Shown: piece by piece, positions 31,167 to 40,613 of the stretch | Layout: each line of letters begins with the position of its first letter | Numbering within the stretch: the stretch's first letter is position 1 | From: Nocardioides mangrovi | GTDB lineage: Bacteria > Actinomycetota > Actinomycetes > Propionibacteriales > Nocardioidaceae | Direction of reading: 5' to 3' | DNA: 64,000 nucleotides | NCBI RefSeq assembly: GCF_020073815.1 | Contig: NZ_JAIQZJ010000001.1 | Span: forward strand, 806,001 to 870,000 | Position numbers and translations under genes: made by a program | The notes under the pieces: model-generated | Seen by the model: the letters and a program-made list of their open reading frames with translations, nothing else | Told to the model about the DNA's origin: nothing | Database searches by the model: none

Positions 31167-31727
31167 ATGTCCCAGTCCACGGTGATCCCGCTCCCGGTGC
31201 CGCGACCGGTCCCGGTCAGCAGCGTCCAGGGCACCCTCGCCCTCGACCTGCAGCCGCGCCAGGACCCGCCCGAGCTCCGGCGCCACGAGGGCCGCCGCTC
31301 GGCGGACGTGATCGACATCGGCTCCCGGACCCGCGGGGAGGCCGAGCAGTGGGTGCACCGCTACGCGCAGGCGGCCGTCGAGATCGTCGGTGGTGACCGT
31401 CCGGTCAGCCAGCTGCTGCGCTGGAGCAGCCGCGACGTCTTCGAGGACCTCGACCGCCGGGCGCGGCTGGTCGCGCACGCCGGGCGGCACCAGCCCGGTC
31501 AGGGGCGGGTGCAGCCGGTCCGGCCGCGGGTGCAGGGCGTCCGCACCTGCTTCATCTCCGGCGACGTCGTCGAGGTCAGCGTCCGGGTGCGGTACGGCGA
31601 CCGCTCCCGCGCCCTCGCCGCCCGCTTCGAGCGGCTCGCGGCCCGCTCCACCGGCCGCTGGGTCGGCCTGGAGCCGGAGCACCCCGGCGAGCGCCGTTGG
31701 TGCTGCACGGCGCTGGAGTTTGCGTAG
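31167..31727 (+). CDS. Rv3235 family protein
   Basis: 186 residues. A proline-rich N-terminus (PLPVPRPVPVS) leads into a helical and strand region with WVHRYAQAAVEIVGGDRPVSQLLRW and a C-terminal part carrying FISGDVVEVSVRV. This pattern is that of the actinobacterial Rv3235 family, conserved next to secA but of unknown function. There is no signal peptide. The gene follows the LysM gene by 5 bp. Its end faces secA across a strong bidirectional terminator (31834-31869). Identification rests on the residue pattern and on its position. Confidence 0.8.
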   Translation: MSQSTVIPLPVPRPVPVSSVQGTLALDLQPRQDPPELRRHEGRRSADVIDIGSRTRGEAEQWVHRYAQAAVEIVGGDRPVSQLLRWSSRDVFEDLDRRARLVAHAGRHQPGQGRVQPVRPRVQGVRTCFISGDVVEVSVRVRYGDRSRALAARFERLAARSTGRWVGLEPEHPGERRWCCTALEFA

Positions 31728-31765
31728 GCAGCGTCGACGAGCGGAGCTCGTCGGCACGCGGCCTA

Positions 31766-31826
31766 CCAGGTCGAGTGCCGCCGCGACCGAGCCTGCGAGG
31801 TCGCGACGCGGTGTATCGAGACCCGG
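31766..31826 (+). repeat. Dispersed intergenic repeat, copy 1
   Basis: The stretch runs GGTCGAG, then CCGCGACCGAG, then GAGGTCGCGAC, and ends ATCGAGACCCGG. The same order of blocks recurs at 52591-52650, and a related inverted copy lies at 31881-31921. It lies between the Rv3235-type gene and the terminator and does not code. Confidence 0.6.
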
Positions 31827-31833
31827 TGAGACG

Positions 31834-31869
31834 ACAGACGGCGGTGATCCGGAGATCGCCGCCGTCTGT
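31834..31869. terminator. Bidirectional terminator between the Rv3235-type gene and secA
   Basis: ACAGACGGCGGTGAT and its complement ATCGCCGCCGTCTGT form a 15-bp stem (one G-T) around a 6-nt loop. It lies between two convergent genes, so it can end both transcripts. Confidence 0.8.
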
Positions 31870-31880
31870 TGAGTCTCAGA

Positions 31881-31921
31881 GGTCTCGATACGCTCGCTGG
31901 CGCTCGCTACTCGACCAACGA
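31881..31921 (-). repeat. Dispersed intergenic repeat, inverted copy
   Basis: GGTCTCGATACGCTCGC followed by TGGCGCTCGCTACTCGACCA is the opposite orientation of the element at 31766-31826, so the terminator is flanked by an inverted pair. It ends 11 bp from the secA stop codon. Confidence 0.6.
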
Positions 31922-31931
31922 GTCGTCGCGG

Positions 31932-34730
<2,799 letters not shown>

Positions 34731-34775
34731 GTGTGTCCACTTCCTGGAAGTAGCCGCGGATGGTCGAGCGGCGCC

Positions 34776-34781
34776 ACTCTA
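34776..34781 (-). promoter_or_regulatory. -10 element of secA
   Basis: TAGAGT on the minus strand, about 45 nt before the GTG at 34730, leaving a short leader. Confidence 0.4.
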
Positions 34782-34832
34782 CCCAGCGGCCGAAGCGTGC
34801 CCTAACCGCCATCGGCAGACCTGGGCATTCGC

Positions 34833-34848
34833 GTCAATGCCTATTGAC
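34833..34848. promoter_or_regulatory. Operator-like inverted repeat upstream of the TetR gene
   Basis: GTCAAT-GCCT-ATTGAC is a perfect 6-bp inverted repeat. The right half contains TTGAC of a TTGACA -35-like hexamer (34844-34849). It is probably bound by the adjacent TetR-type repressor. Confidence 0.5.
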
Positions 34849-34866
34849 ACGAATATCCGGCATCGA

Positions 34867-34884
34867 TGTCAATGGGCACTGACA
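34867..34884. promoter_or_regulatory. Second operator-like inverted repeat at the TetR start
   Basis: TGTCA-N8-TGACA shares the GTCAAT half-site with the operator at 34833 and lies 17 nt after the TTGACA, where a -10 region would be. It covers the upstream ATG codons at 34866 and 34872, which argues for a start at 34884. Confidence 0.5.
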
Positions 34885-35465
34885 TGAAAACCACGCGCCG
34901 CTACACCATGACCGCCCGGGCCGAGGCCGTCGAGCAGACCCGGACCCGGATCATCGAGGCCGCCCTGGCGCTGGCCGAGACCCGGCCGGTCTCCGCGATC
35001 ACCCTCGACGCGGTGGCCGCGGCGGCCGGGGTGAGCGTGCAGACGCTGCTGCGCCGGTTCGAGAGCCGGGCCGGCCTGGTCGAGGCGGTCCGGCAGCACG
35101 CCGTCGCGATCGTCGCCGAGGAGCGGCGTACCCCCGTCGGCGACATCGACGCCGCGATCCGCACCGTGCTCGACCACTACGAGCTGCGCGGCGACGCGGT
35201 GCTCCTGATGCTCGCCGAGGAGCACGAGGACGCGGTGACCCGCGAGGTCACCGACCGCGGCCGGGAGTTCCACCGCGCCTGGGTCGCGAGCGCCTTCGCC
35301 CCCTTCCTGCCCTCCCACGACCGGGCGCGCGAGGAGCTCCTCGACCTCCTCGCCGTCGCGACCGACGTCTACACGTGGAAGCAGCTGCGCCGCGACCGCG
35401 GGCTCGACCTCGCCACCACCCACGAGCGCGTCGACACCCTCGTCCGCGCCCTGCTCGCCCACTGA
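34884..35465 (+). CDS. TetR/AcrR family transcriptional regulator
   Basis: 193 residues from the ATG at 34884; ATGs at 34866 and 34872 are in frame but overlap a palindrome. The N-terminal DNA-binding domain has RIIEAALALAE then SAITLDAVAAAAGVSVQTLLRRFESRAGLVEAV, the typical three-helix TetR head. The C-terminal ligand domain is all-helical and ends TLVRALLAH. Two inverted repeats with GTCAAT half-sites lie across its promoter, so it is likely to repress itself and the glycosyltransferase 24 bp downstream. The inducing ligand is unknown; pairing with a GT1-type enzyme suggests a hydrophobic toxin or macrolide-like compound. Confidence 0.88.
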   Translation: MKTTRRYTMTARAEAVEQTRTRIIEAALALAETRPVSAITLDAVAAAAGVSVQTLLRRFESRAGLVEAVRQHAVAIVAEERRTPVGDIDAAIRTVLDHYELRGDAVLLMLAEEHEDAVTREVTDRGREFHRAWVASAFAPFLPSHDRAREELLDLLAVATDVYTWKQLRRDRGLDLATTHERVDTLVRALLAH

Positions 35466-35489
35466 TCCCACCTGTCACCGGGAGCACCC

Positions 35490-36599
35490 ATGTCCGACGT
35501 CCTCTTCGTCACCTGGGACGGCGGCGGCAACGTGCCGCCCGCCGTCGCGCTCGCCCACGAGCTGGTCGGCCGGGGCCACTCCGTCCGCTTCCTCGGCCAC
35601 CCGACCCAGACCGCGACGCTGGCCGCGACGGGCCTCGACGTGGTCCCCTCGCACCACCTGCGTCCCTTCGACTCCGCGCGCGACTACTCCGCGCTGCGGA
35701 TGCTCGGCACCTTCGCCGACCGGGGCACCGGCCGGGACCTCCTCGGCGCCGTCGCCGACCGCCCCGCCGACCTGGTGGTCGTCGACGCCCTCGCCTTCGG
35801 CGCGATGGACGCCGCGCGCCGCGCCGGGCTGCGGTACGCCGTCCTCGAGCACATGTACGACGCGGCCTACCGGTCCGGGATCCTCGGCGGCCCGATGGGC
35901 CTCAACCTCCGGCTGCGCCGGCTCGCGCCCCGTGCCGCGCTCGACGCGGCGGCCGTACGGGTGCTGACCACGCTCCCCGAGCTGGACCCGACCTCGGCGC
36001 CGAACCTGCGTCAGGTCGGCCCGGTGGTCGACTGGTCACCCCGGGTCGGGGCCGAGCCCACGGTCGTGATCAGCCTCAGCACCTTCGGGTACGGCGGGAT
36101 GGCGCGGGTGCTCCAGCGGCTGGTCGACGCGACCGAGGGGCTGGACGCCCGCGTCCTCGTCTCGACCGGGCCGGTCGTCTCCCCCGACGACCTGCGGGAC
36201 CGCCCGGGTGTGGAGGTGCATCGCTGGCTGCCGCACGCCGAGGTGCTGCCGGATGCGTCGGTGCTCGTGACCCACGGTGGGCACGGCTCGACCATGGCCG
36301 CGCTGGCCCACGACGTGCCGGTCCTCGTGGTCCCGCTCGACCCGAAGTCGGACCACCGGGTGATGGGGCGCAGCATCCAGGCCGCCGGCGCCGGCGCGAC
36401 GATCTCCCCGAAGGCCGCTCCCGCCCAGCTGCGCGCCGCGCTCGCCGCCCTGCTCGCCGACGGACCGCACCGCGGGGCAGCGGCCCGACTTGGGGCGGCG
36501 ATCCGGGCGACCGACGCGGTCGCGGCCGGCGCCGACGCGCTGGAGGCGGCGATCAGGGACGGAGCAGGGGCGCCAGGTCGCCGCGCGGCTCGACCGTGA
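35490..36599 (+). CDS. GT1-type (UDP-glycosyltransferase-like) glycosyltransferase
   Basis: 369 residues, GT-B fold. The N-terminal LFVTWDGGGNVPPAVALA resembles the acceptor-binding domain of macrolide and antibiotic glycosyltransferases. The C-terminal donor site has WLPHAEVLPDASVLVTHGG then HGSTMAAL, matching the H-x-G-x-G-S-x-x-E-A-like signature of GT1. It is probably cytosolic. It follows the TetR gene by 24 bp on the same strand, and TetR-GT pairs often serve drug inactivation by glycosylation; that role here is inference. The last 47 bp overlap the convergent YcaQ-like gene (36553-36599). Confidence 0.82.
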   Translation: MSDVLFVTWDGGGNVPPAVALAHELVGRGHSVRFLGHPTQTATLAATGLDVVPSHHLRPFDSARDYSALRMLGTFADRGTGRDLLGAVADRPADLVVVDALAFGAMDAARRAGLRYAVLEHMYDAAYRSGILGGPMGLNLRLRRLAPRAALDAAAVRVLTTLPELDPTSAPNLRQVGPVVDWSPRVGAEPTVVISLSTFGYGGMARVLQRLVDATEGLDARVLVSTGPVVSPDDLRDRPGVEVHRWLPHAEVLPDASVLVTHGGHGSTMAALAHDVPVLVVPLDPKSDHRVMGRSIQAAGAGATISPKAAPAQLRAALAALLADGPHRGAAARLGAAIRATDAVAAGADALEAAIRDGAGAPGRRAARP

Positions 36600-37761
36600 T
36601 CGAGGCGAGGCCCAGCCAGTCGGCGAGCCGACGCAGCTCGGCCGACAGCTCCTCGGCGGTCTCACCGGGAGCACCCGGCTCGGCGTACGCGCCCTTGACC
36701 ACCAGCCGCCCCGCCCCGGCGTCGAACTGCCGGTCGGCCTTGAGGTCGACGCGCGCGACGATGCGGTCGCCGAGGAGGAAGGGCAGCACGTAGTAGCCGT
36801 GCACCCGCAGCTCGGCCGGCACGTAGATCTCGATGCGGTAGTGGAAGTCGAAGAGCGACTCGGTGCGCGCCCGCTCCCACACGACGGGGTCGAAGGGGCT
36901 GAGCAGCGCCCGGGCGTCGACCCGGCGCGGGAGGCGGGCGTCGCGGTGGAGGTAGGCGGGGCGCTTCCACCCGGCCACCTGCACGGGGAGCAGCTCGCCC
37001 TCCTCGACGAGCTCGGCGACGGCGGTCGCGGTGTCGGCGACCTCCATGCGGTAGTAGTCGCGCAGGTCCTGGATCGTCGCGACTCCGTGGGAGCGGGCGG
37101 CCCGGCGGACCAGCTCGCGGCCGGCCTCCGCGCGGGTGGGCGTCGGCAGCGCGAGGACGGCCGGCGGGATCACCCGCTCGGGCAGGTCGTAGCGGATCTC
37201 GAACTGGCTGTTGCGGCCCGCGATCGCCACCTGGCCGGAGGTGTAGAGGTAGTCGAGGACGCGGCGGGTCTCGGACCAGTTCCAGCCCCAGTTGTCCTTC
37301 TCCCGCGGCAGGCCGTCATCGAGGTCGCGCGCGGTCGAGGCGCCGCGGTCGGCGATCTCGGCGAGCAGGCTCTTCTCCAGCGCGATCACCTCCTCGGTCG
37401 CGGCGACGAAGCCCCACTTGCCCCGCTTGGCGCGGTAGTCCTCCATGCGGTGCTGCATCACCGGCCAGAGCTCGACCGGCATGAAGGCCTGGACGTGCGC
37501 CCAGTACTCGACCATCCGGCGCGGGCGTCGCTCCGAGGCGCGGCGCAGCAGCTCGGGGTCGTAGGGGCCCATCCGCGAGTAGAGCGGCATGTAGTGGGCG
37601 CGCTGGAGGACGTTGACCGAGTCGACCTGGAGCACCCCGGTGCGCTCGAGGGTGCGCTGCAGGGTGCGCATCGTCGGCTCGGCGTGGGGCTTGTCGAGGA
37701 AGCCCTGGGCGGCGAGCGCCGTACGACGCGCCTGCGCGACGGACATCGACTCCCGGGGCAT
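36553..37761 (-). CDS. YcaQ-like DNA glycosylase / winged-helix protein
   Basis: 402 residues of the HTH_42 (YcaQ/AlkX) family. VLQVDSVNVLQRAHYMPLYSRMG is the family's signature region, with Q-V-D near residue 45. Winged-helix blocks follow (ETRRVLDYLYTSGQVAI), then LLSPFDPVVWERART and the C-terminal YYVLPFLLGDRIVARVDLKADR. Family members unhook interstrand DNA crosslinks. The ATG start is supported by a TAGCCT hexamer 6 nt before it, so transcription is probably leaderless. The gene end overlaps the GT1 gene. Confidence 0.88.
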   Translation of the reverse strand: MPRESMSVAQARRTALAAQGFLDKPHAEPTMRTLQRTLERTGVLQVDSVNVLQRAHYMPLYSRMGPYDPELLRRASERRPRRMVEYWAHVQAFMPVELWPVMQHRMEDYRAKRGKWGFVAATEEVIALEKSLLAEIADRGASTARDLDDGLPREKDNWGWNWSETRRVLDYLYTSGQVAIAGRNSQFEIRYDLPERVIPPAVLALPTPTRAEAGRELVRRAARSHGVATIQDLRDYYRMEVADTATAVAELVEEGELLPVQVAGWKRPAYLHRDARLPRRVDARALLSPFDPVVWERARTESLFDFHYRIEIYVPAELRVHGYYVLPFLLGDRIVARVDLKADRQFDAGAGRLVVKGAYAEPGAPGETAEELSAELRRLADWLGLASITVEPRGDLAPLLRP

Positions 37762-37767
37762 GCAGTG

Positions 37768-37773
37768 AGGCTA
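37768..37773 (-). promoter_or_regulatory. Leaderless -10 element of the YcaQ-like gene
   Basis: TAGCCT on the minus strand, 6 nt before the ATG at 37761. Confidence 0.5.
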
Positions 37774-37924
37774 GAGGAGCCCACGGACAGTCCCCGTCAG
37801 AATCCCTGAGTGTCAGTGACCCTGGCGTCCAGCGCGTGCTCTGGCAAGGCGGAGGACCGAAGGCGGCCTTTGAGCGGAGCGGGCCGTCGAGGGACGACAA
37901 CGCAGCCAGAGTGCGTGATGGGCG

Positions 37925-38605
37925 TCAGGGCAGATCGAGGAGCTTCTCCTTGACGGCATACATGACGGCTTCCATCCGGGAGTGCAGCTGGAGCTTCTCG
38001 AGGATGTTGCGCACGTGATTCTTCACCGTGTTGTCGCTGATGTAGAGCTCCTTGGCGATCTCCCGGTTGTTCATGCCCTTGGCCACCAGCCGGAGCACCT
38101 CGAGCTCGCGGTCGGTGAGCCGGAGCCCGGGGACGTGGTCGCGCTCGGGGCGCAGCATCTGCTTGAACTCGTCGATCAGCTTGACCGCCATCGAGGGGCT
38201 GATCAGCGACTGGCCGTCGGCGACCACGCGCACGGCCTGGGCGACCTCCTCGATCGAGGAGTCCTTGAGGAGGTAGCCGGCGGCGCCGCTCTTGACCGCC
38301 TCGTAGAGGTCGGCCTCCTCGTCGGAGACGGTGAGCATCACGATCTTGGCCGACGGGACGGTCTCCTTGATCGCCACGCAGGCCTCGATGCCGGAGCGCT
38401 TGGGCATCCGGATGTCGAGGAGCACGACGTCGGGCGCGGTGCGCTCGGCGAGGGCGGTGCCCTCCAGCCCGTCGCTGGCCTCGCCCACGACCTCGATGCC
38501 GGGCTCGACGGCCAGCAGCATCGTCAGACCGCGACGGAAGAGCTCCTGGTCGTCGACCACGAGCACGCGAATCGGCTCACGATCGGCGTCAGTCGGCTCG
38601 GCCAC
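37925..38605 (-). CDS. NarL/FixJ family response regulator
   Basis: 226 residues from a GTG at 38605; a longer open frame exists, but its upstream part crosses the hpf terminator. The receiver domain has VLVVDDQ (acidic pocket at 18-19), the phospho-acceptor Asp64 in VVLLDIRMP and a lysine in YLLKDSS. The LuxR-type helix-turn-helix LTDRELEVLRLVAKGMNNREIAKEL lies near 160-185, followed by SDNTVKNHVRNIL. No partner kinase is adjacent. Actinobacterial genomes often keep such a regulator beside hpf and secA, but its targets are not known to me. It lies downstream of hpf on the same strand, separated from it by a strong terminator. Confidence 0.92.
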   Translation of the reverse strand: MAEPTDADREPIRVLVVDDQELFRRGLTMLLAVEPGIEVVGEASDGLEGTALAERTAPDVVLLDIRMPKRSGIEACVAIKETVPSAKIVMLTVSDEEADLYEAVKSGAAGYLLKDSSIEEVAQAVRVVADGQSLISPSMAVKLIDEFKQMLRPERDHVPGLRLTDRELEVLRLVAKGMNNREIAKELYISDNTVKNHVRNILEKLQLHSRMEAVMYAVKEKLLDLP

Positions 38606-38665
38606 CTGTGCATCATGGCACGGGTGGACCCCCCGGCGCGCGCGTGCGGGGGGCGGGGCATGCGA

Positions 38666-38693
38666 ACGGGATGGCCCGAAAGGGCCATCCCGT
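38666..38693 (-). terminator. Terminator downstream of hpf
   Basis: ACGGGATGGCCC-GAAA-GGGCCATCCCGT is a perfect 12-bp stem with a four-base loop, 61 bp after the hpf stop and before the response-regulator start. It separates the two transcription units. Confidence 0.85.
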
Positions 38694-38753
38694 CCTTGTG
38701 GAGCGGACCGCGCAGCACCGCCTGGATTGCCGGGCACCGGGCCCGGCCGGTGC

Positions 38754-39377
38754 TCAGACGGTCGCCTCCACGTCCAGCGAGATCACACCGTAGTCGTATC
38801 CGCGCCGGCGGTACACGACTGCGGGCCGATCGTTCTCCTTGTCGACGTAGAGGTAGAAGTCGTGACCGACGAGCTCCATCTCGTAGAGGGCCTGGTCGAG
38901 GGTCATCGGACTGGCCGGGTGGGTCTTCTCGCGGACGACGAGCGGACCGTCGCCGGTCACCGTGATCGGGCCGACCTGCCGGTCGGTCACCAGCTCGTCC
39001 TCGAGCGACTCCGGCACGAGCTCCTGGTCGTCCGCGAGCGCGGCGCCCACGGACACGGGGGTCCGGCCGCCCTTGTGCACCCGGCGCCGGTCGGCGGCCC
39101 GGCGCATCTGCGCGGCCATCTTGTCGAGCGCGAGGTCGAGGGCGGCCATCTTGTCGGCCGCGCACGCCTCGGCCCGGATCACGGGCCCCTTCGAGAGCGC
39201 CGTCAGCTGGAGACGTACGGCGCGGTCGGCCTGGCGCGGGTTCTTCTCACACTCGACCTCGACGTTCATCCGGATGATCCGATGATCGTGCTTCTCGAGC
39301 TTCGCCAGCTTCTCCTCGACGTGACTGCGGAACCGATCGGACAGCTCGCAGTGACGACCCGTGACCACAACTTCCAT
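38754..39377 (-). CDS. hpf: Long-form ribosome hibernation promoting factor
   Basis: 207 residues, so the long type that dimerises ribosomes into 100S particles. The N-terminal S30AE domain (about 1-100) starts MEVVVTGRHCELSDRFRSHV. A linker follows, and the C-terminal dimerisation domain (about 150-205) has PMTLDQALYEMELVGHDFYLY and YRRRGYDYGVI. It binds the decoding centre of idle ribosomes in starvation. The ribosome site GGGAGG stands 5 nt before the ATG. A structured RNA (39495-39778) lies in the 5' region, so expression is likely to depend on that leader or on processing from it. Confidence 0.95.
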   Translation of the reverse strand: MEVVVTGRHCELSDRFRSHVEEKLAKLEKHDHRIIRMNVEVECEKNPRQADRAVRLQLTALSKGPVIRAEACAADKMAALDLALDKMAAQMRRAADRRRVHKGGRTPVSVGAALADDQELVPESLEDELVTDRQVGPITVTGDGPLVVREKTHPASPMTLDQALYEMELVGHDFYLYVDKENDRPAVVYRRRGYDYGVISLDVEATV

Positions 39378-39494
39378 GTGAACCTCCCGATTGCACTGAC
39401 CCCATGAGTGGGGGTTTATCGGTCAGCCCCGCGCACGACCTCCTTCGGGCGTGCCGGGGAACCGGCGTCCTCCGAGGACACCGACGAAGGTGGG

Positions 39495-39778
39495 TGGAGT
39501 CCGTCCGGCCGACCTGGTCTTCGACCCCACACTCGCCTGCTGAGGCTTCCGCAGCTTCTCCGCCACTAACGGCCTTCTCCCGGCGTCCGTCGTGTCTGAC
39601 GACGGGGCCGGGGCAGGACTTACGACTAAGCCGCACCGTGCTCGCCGACCGCTCCCCCGACGGGGGCGGACCGACTTACGTGGACCGTTTCGCCTGCGAC
39701 TGGCATCGGCTTGCCGGCTCAGCGCCCGGGACTCCCGGAGCGCCTCGACGACGCAACCACGGACCCGGACGGACTCCA
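39495..39778 (-). ncRNA. Candidate raiA-type structured RNA between comF and hpf
   Basis: The 411-bp gap between comF and hpf is the only large gap in the window without a gene. On the minus strand its ends pair perfectly over 14 bp: TGGAGTCCGTCCGG (39778-39765) with its complement at 39508-39495. Several local hairpins lie inside, including 39649-39669 (CCGC/CCCCC against GGGGG/GCGG), 39589-39603 (GTCGT-loop-ACGAC) and a GGTC-GAA-GACC near the 3' side. There is no conserved open frame. raiA RNAs in Actinobacteria and Bacillota are known to occur beside raiA/hpf genes. I assign it to that class by position and structure only; no covariance model was run. The remaining 117 bp to hpf hold a small hairpin (CCCC-ATGAGT-GGGG) and the ribosome site. 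Confidence 0.68.
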
Positions 39779-39788
39779 TGCACAGACG

Positions 39789-40556
39789 TTAGACCCTCCC
39801 CTCAAGTGATGAAAGGGGCCGGAGGTCCCGACCGCTCGAACGTCGGCGTGTCGCCGCCACCGCGGCCGCGGCGACGACCGTGAGACCCACTCCCTCGAGC
39901 GCGCGCTGGGCCTCCCGGAGGGTCGCCCCGGTGGTGATCACGTCGTCGCAGACGACCACCCGGGCCGCAGGTGTGCGCGCCGCGAGCCGGCGGAGCGGAC
40001 CCGTCGGGCAGCACATCGAGCTGGCCAGGTTGGCGGCCCGGGCGGCGGCGTCGAGGCCGGCCTGGTCGACCACGCCGGACCGGCTGCGCAGCAGGGGCGC
40101 GACGCGTACGTCGCGCCCCTCGGCCCGCAGCCGTCGGCCCGCGGCGCGGGTGACGGCGCCGAGCGGGTCGTGGCCGCGGGCGCGGGCGCTGCCCCGGCGG
40201 GACGGCACGGGCACCAGCACCACCGGGCCGGGTGGGAGGTCGGCGACGGCCGCCGCGACGGCGACGGCGAGCAGGCGGGCCAGCGGCGGCCGGAGGCCGA
40301 GCAGCCGGCGCTCCTTGTGGCCGACCACCATCGCCCGCACGACGCCGGCGTACTCCCCCGCCGCCCACGGCGGCACCAGACCGGCCGGCACCGGCGTCGG
40401 CCAGGCGGGCCGGCCTCCGTCGGGCAGCGAGTCGGGCAGCGTGGCCGCGCACGGCTCGCAGAGCACGCGGCCGGGCCGGGCGCAGCCGACGCAGCGGCCG
40501 CCGAGCAGCAGGTCGACCCCGCCGTCGACGACGTCGCGGAACCCGCTGCCGGCCAC
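39789..40556 (-). CDS. comF: ComF family phosphoribosyltransferase-like protein
   Basis: 255 residues. A zinc knuckle with Cys22, Cys25, Cys33 and Cys36 (RCVGCARPGRVLCEPCAATL) is followed by a phosphoribosyltransferase fold with VLVPVPSRRGSARARGHD and the PRPP loop VVVCDDVITTGATLREA. In transformable bacteria ComFC supports DNA uptake; in actinobacteria the role is unsettled. The gene lies 58 bp downstream of the lpqB stop on the same strand and ends 10 bp before the structured RNA, so comF, RNA and hpf could share one primary transcript. Confidence 0.9.
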   Translation of the reverse strand: MAGSGFRDVVDGGVDLLLGGRCVGCARPGRVLCEPCAATLPDSLPDGGRPAWPTPVPAGLVPPWAAGEYAGVVRAMVVGHKERRLLGLRPPLARLLAVAVAAAVADLPPGPVVLVPVPSRRGSARARGHDPLGAVTRAAGRRLRAEGRDVRVAPLLRSRSGVVDQAGLDAAARAANLASSMCCPTGPLRRLAARTPAARVVVCDDVITTGATLREAQRALEGVGLTVVAAAAVAATRRRSSGRDLRPLSSLEGRV

Positions 40557-40613
40557 GCTCCGATCGCACCACCCCAGGACCGCCGTCTCAACCGCGGCGG
40601 CGGCGCCTGTGGA

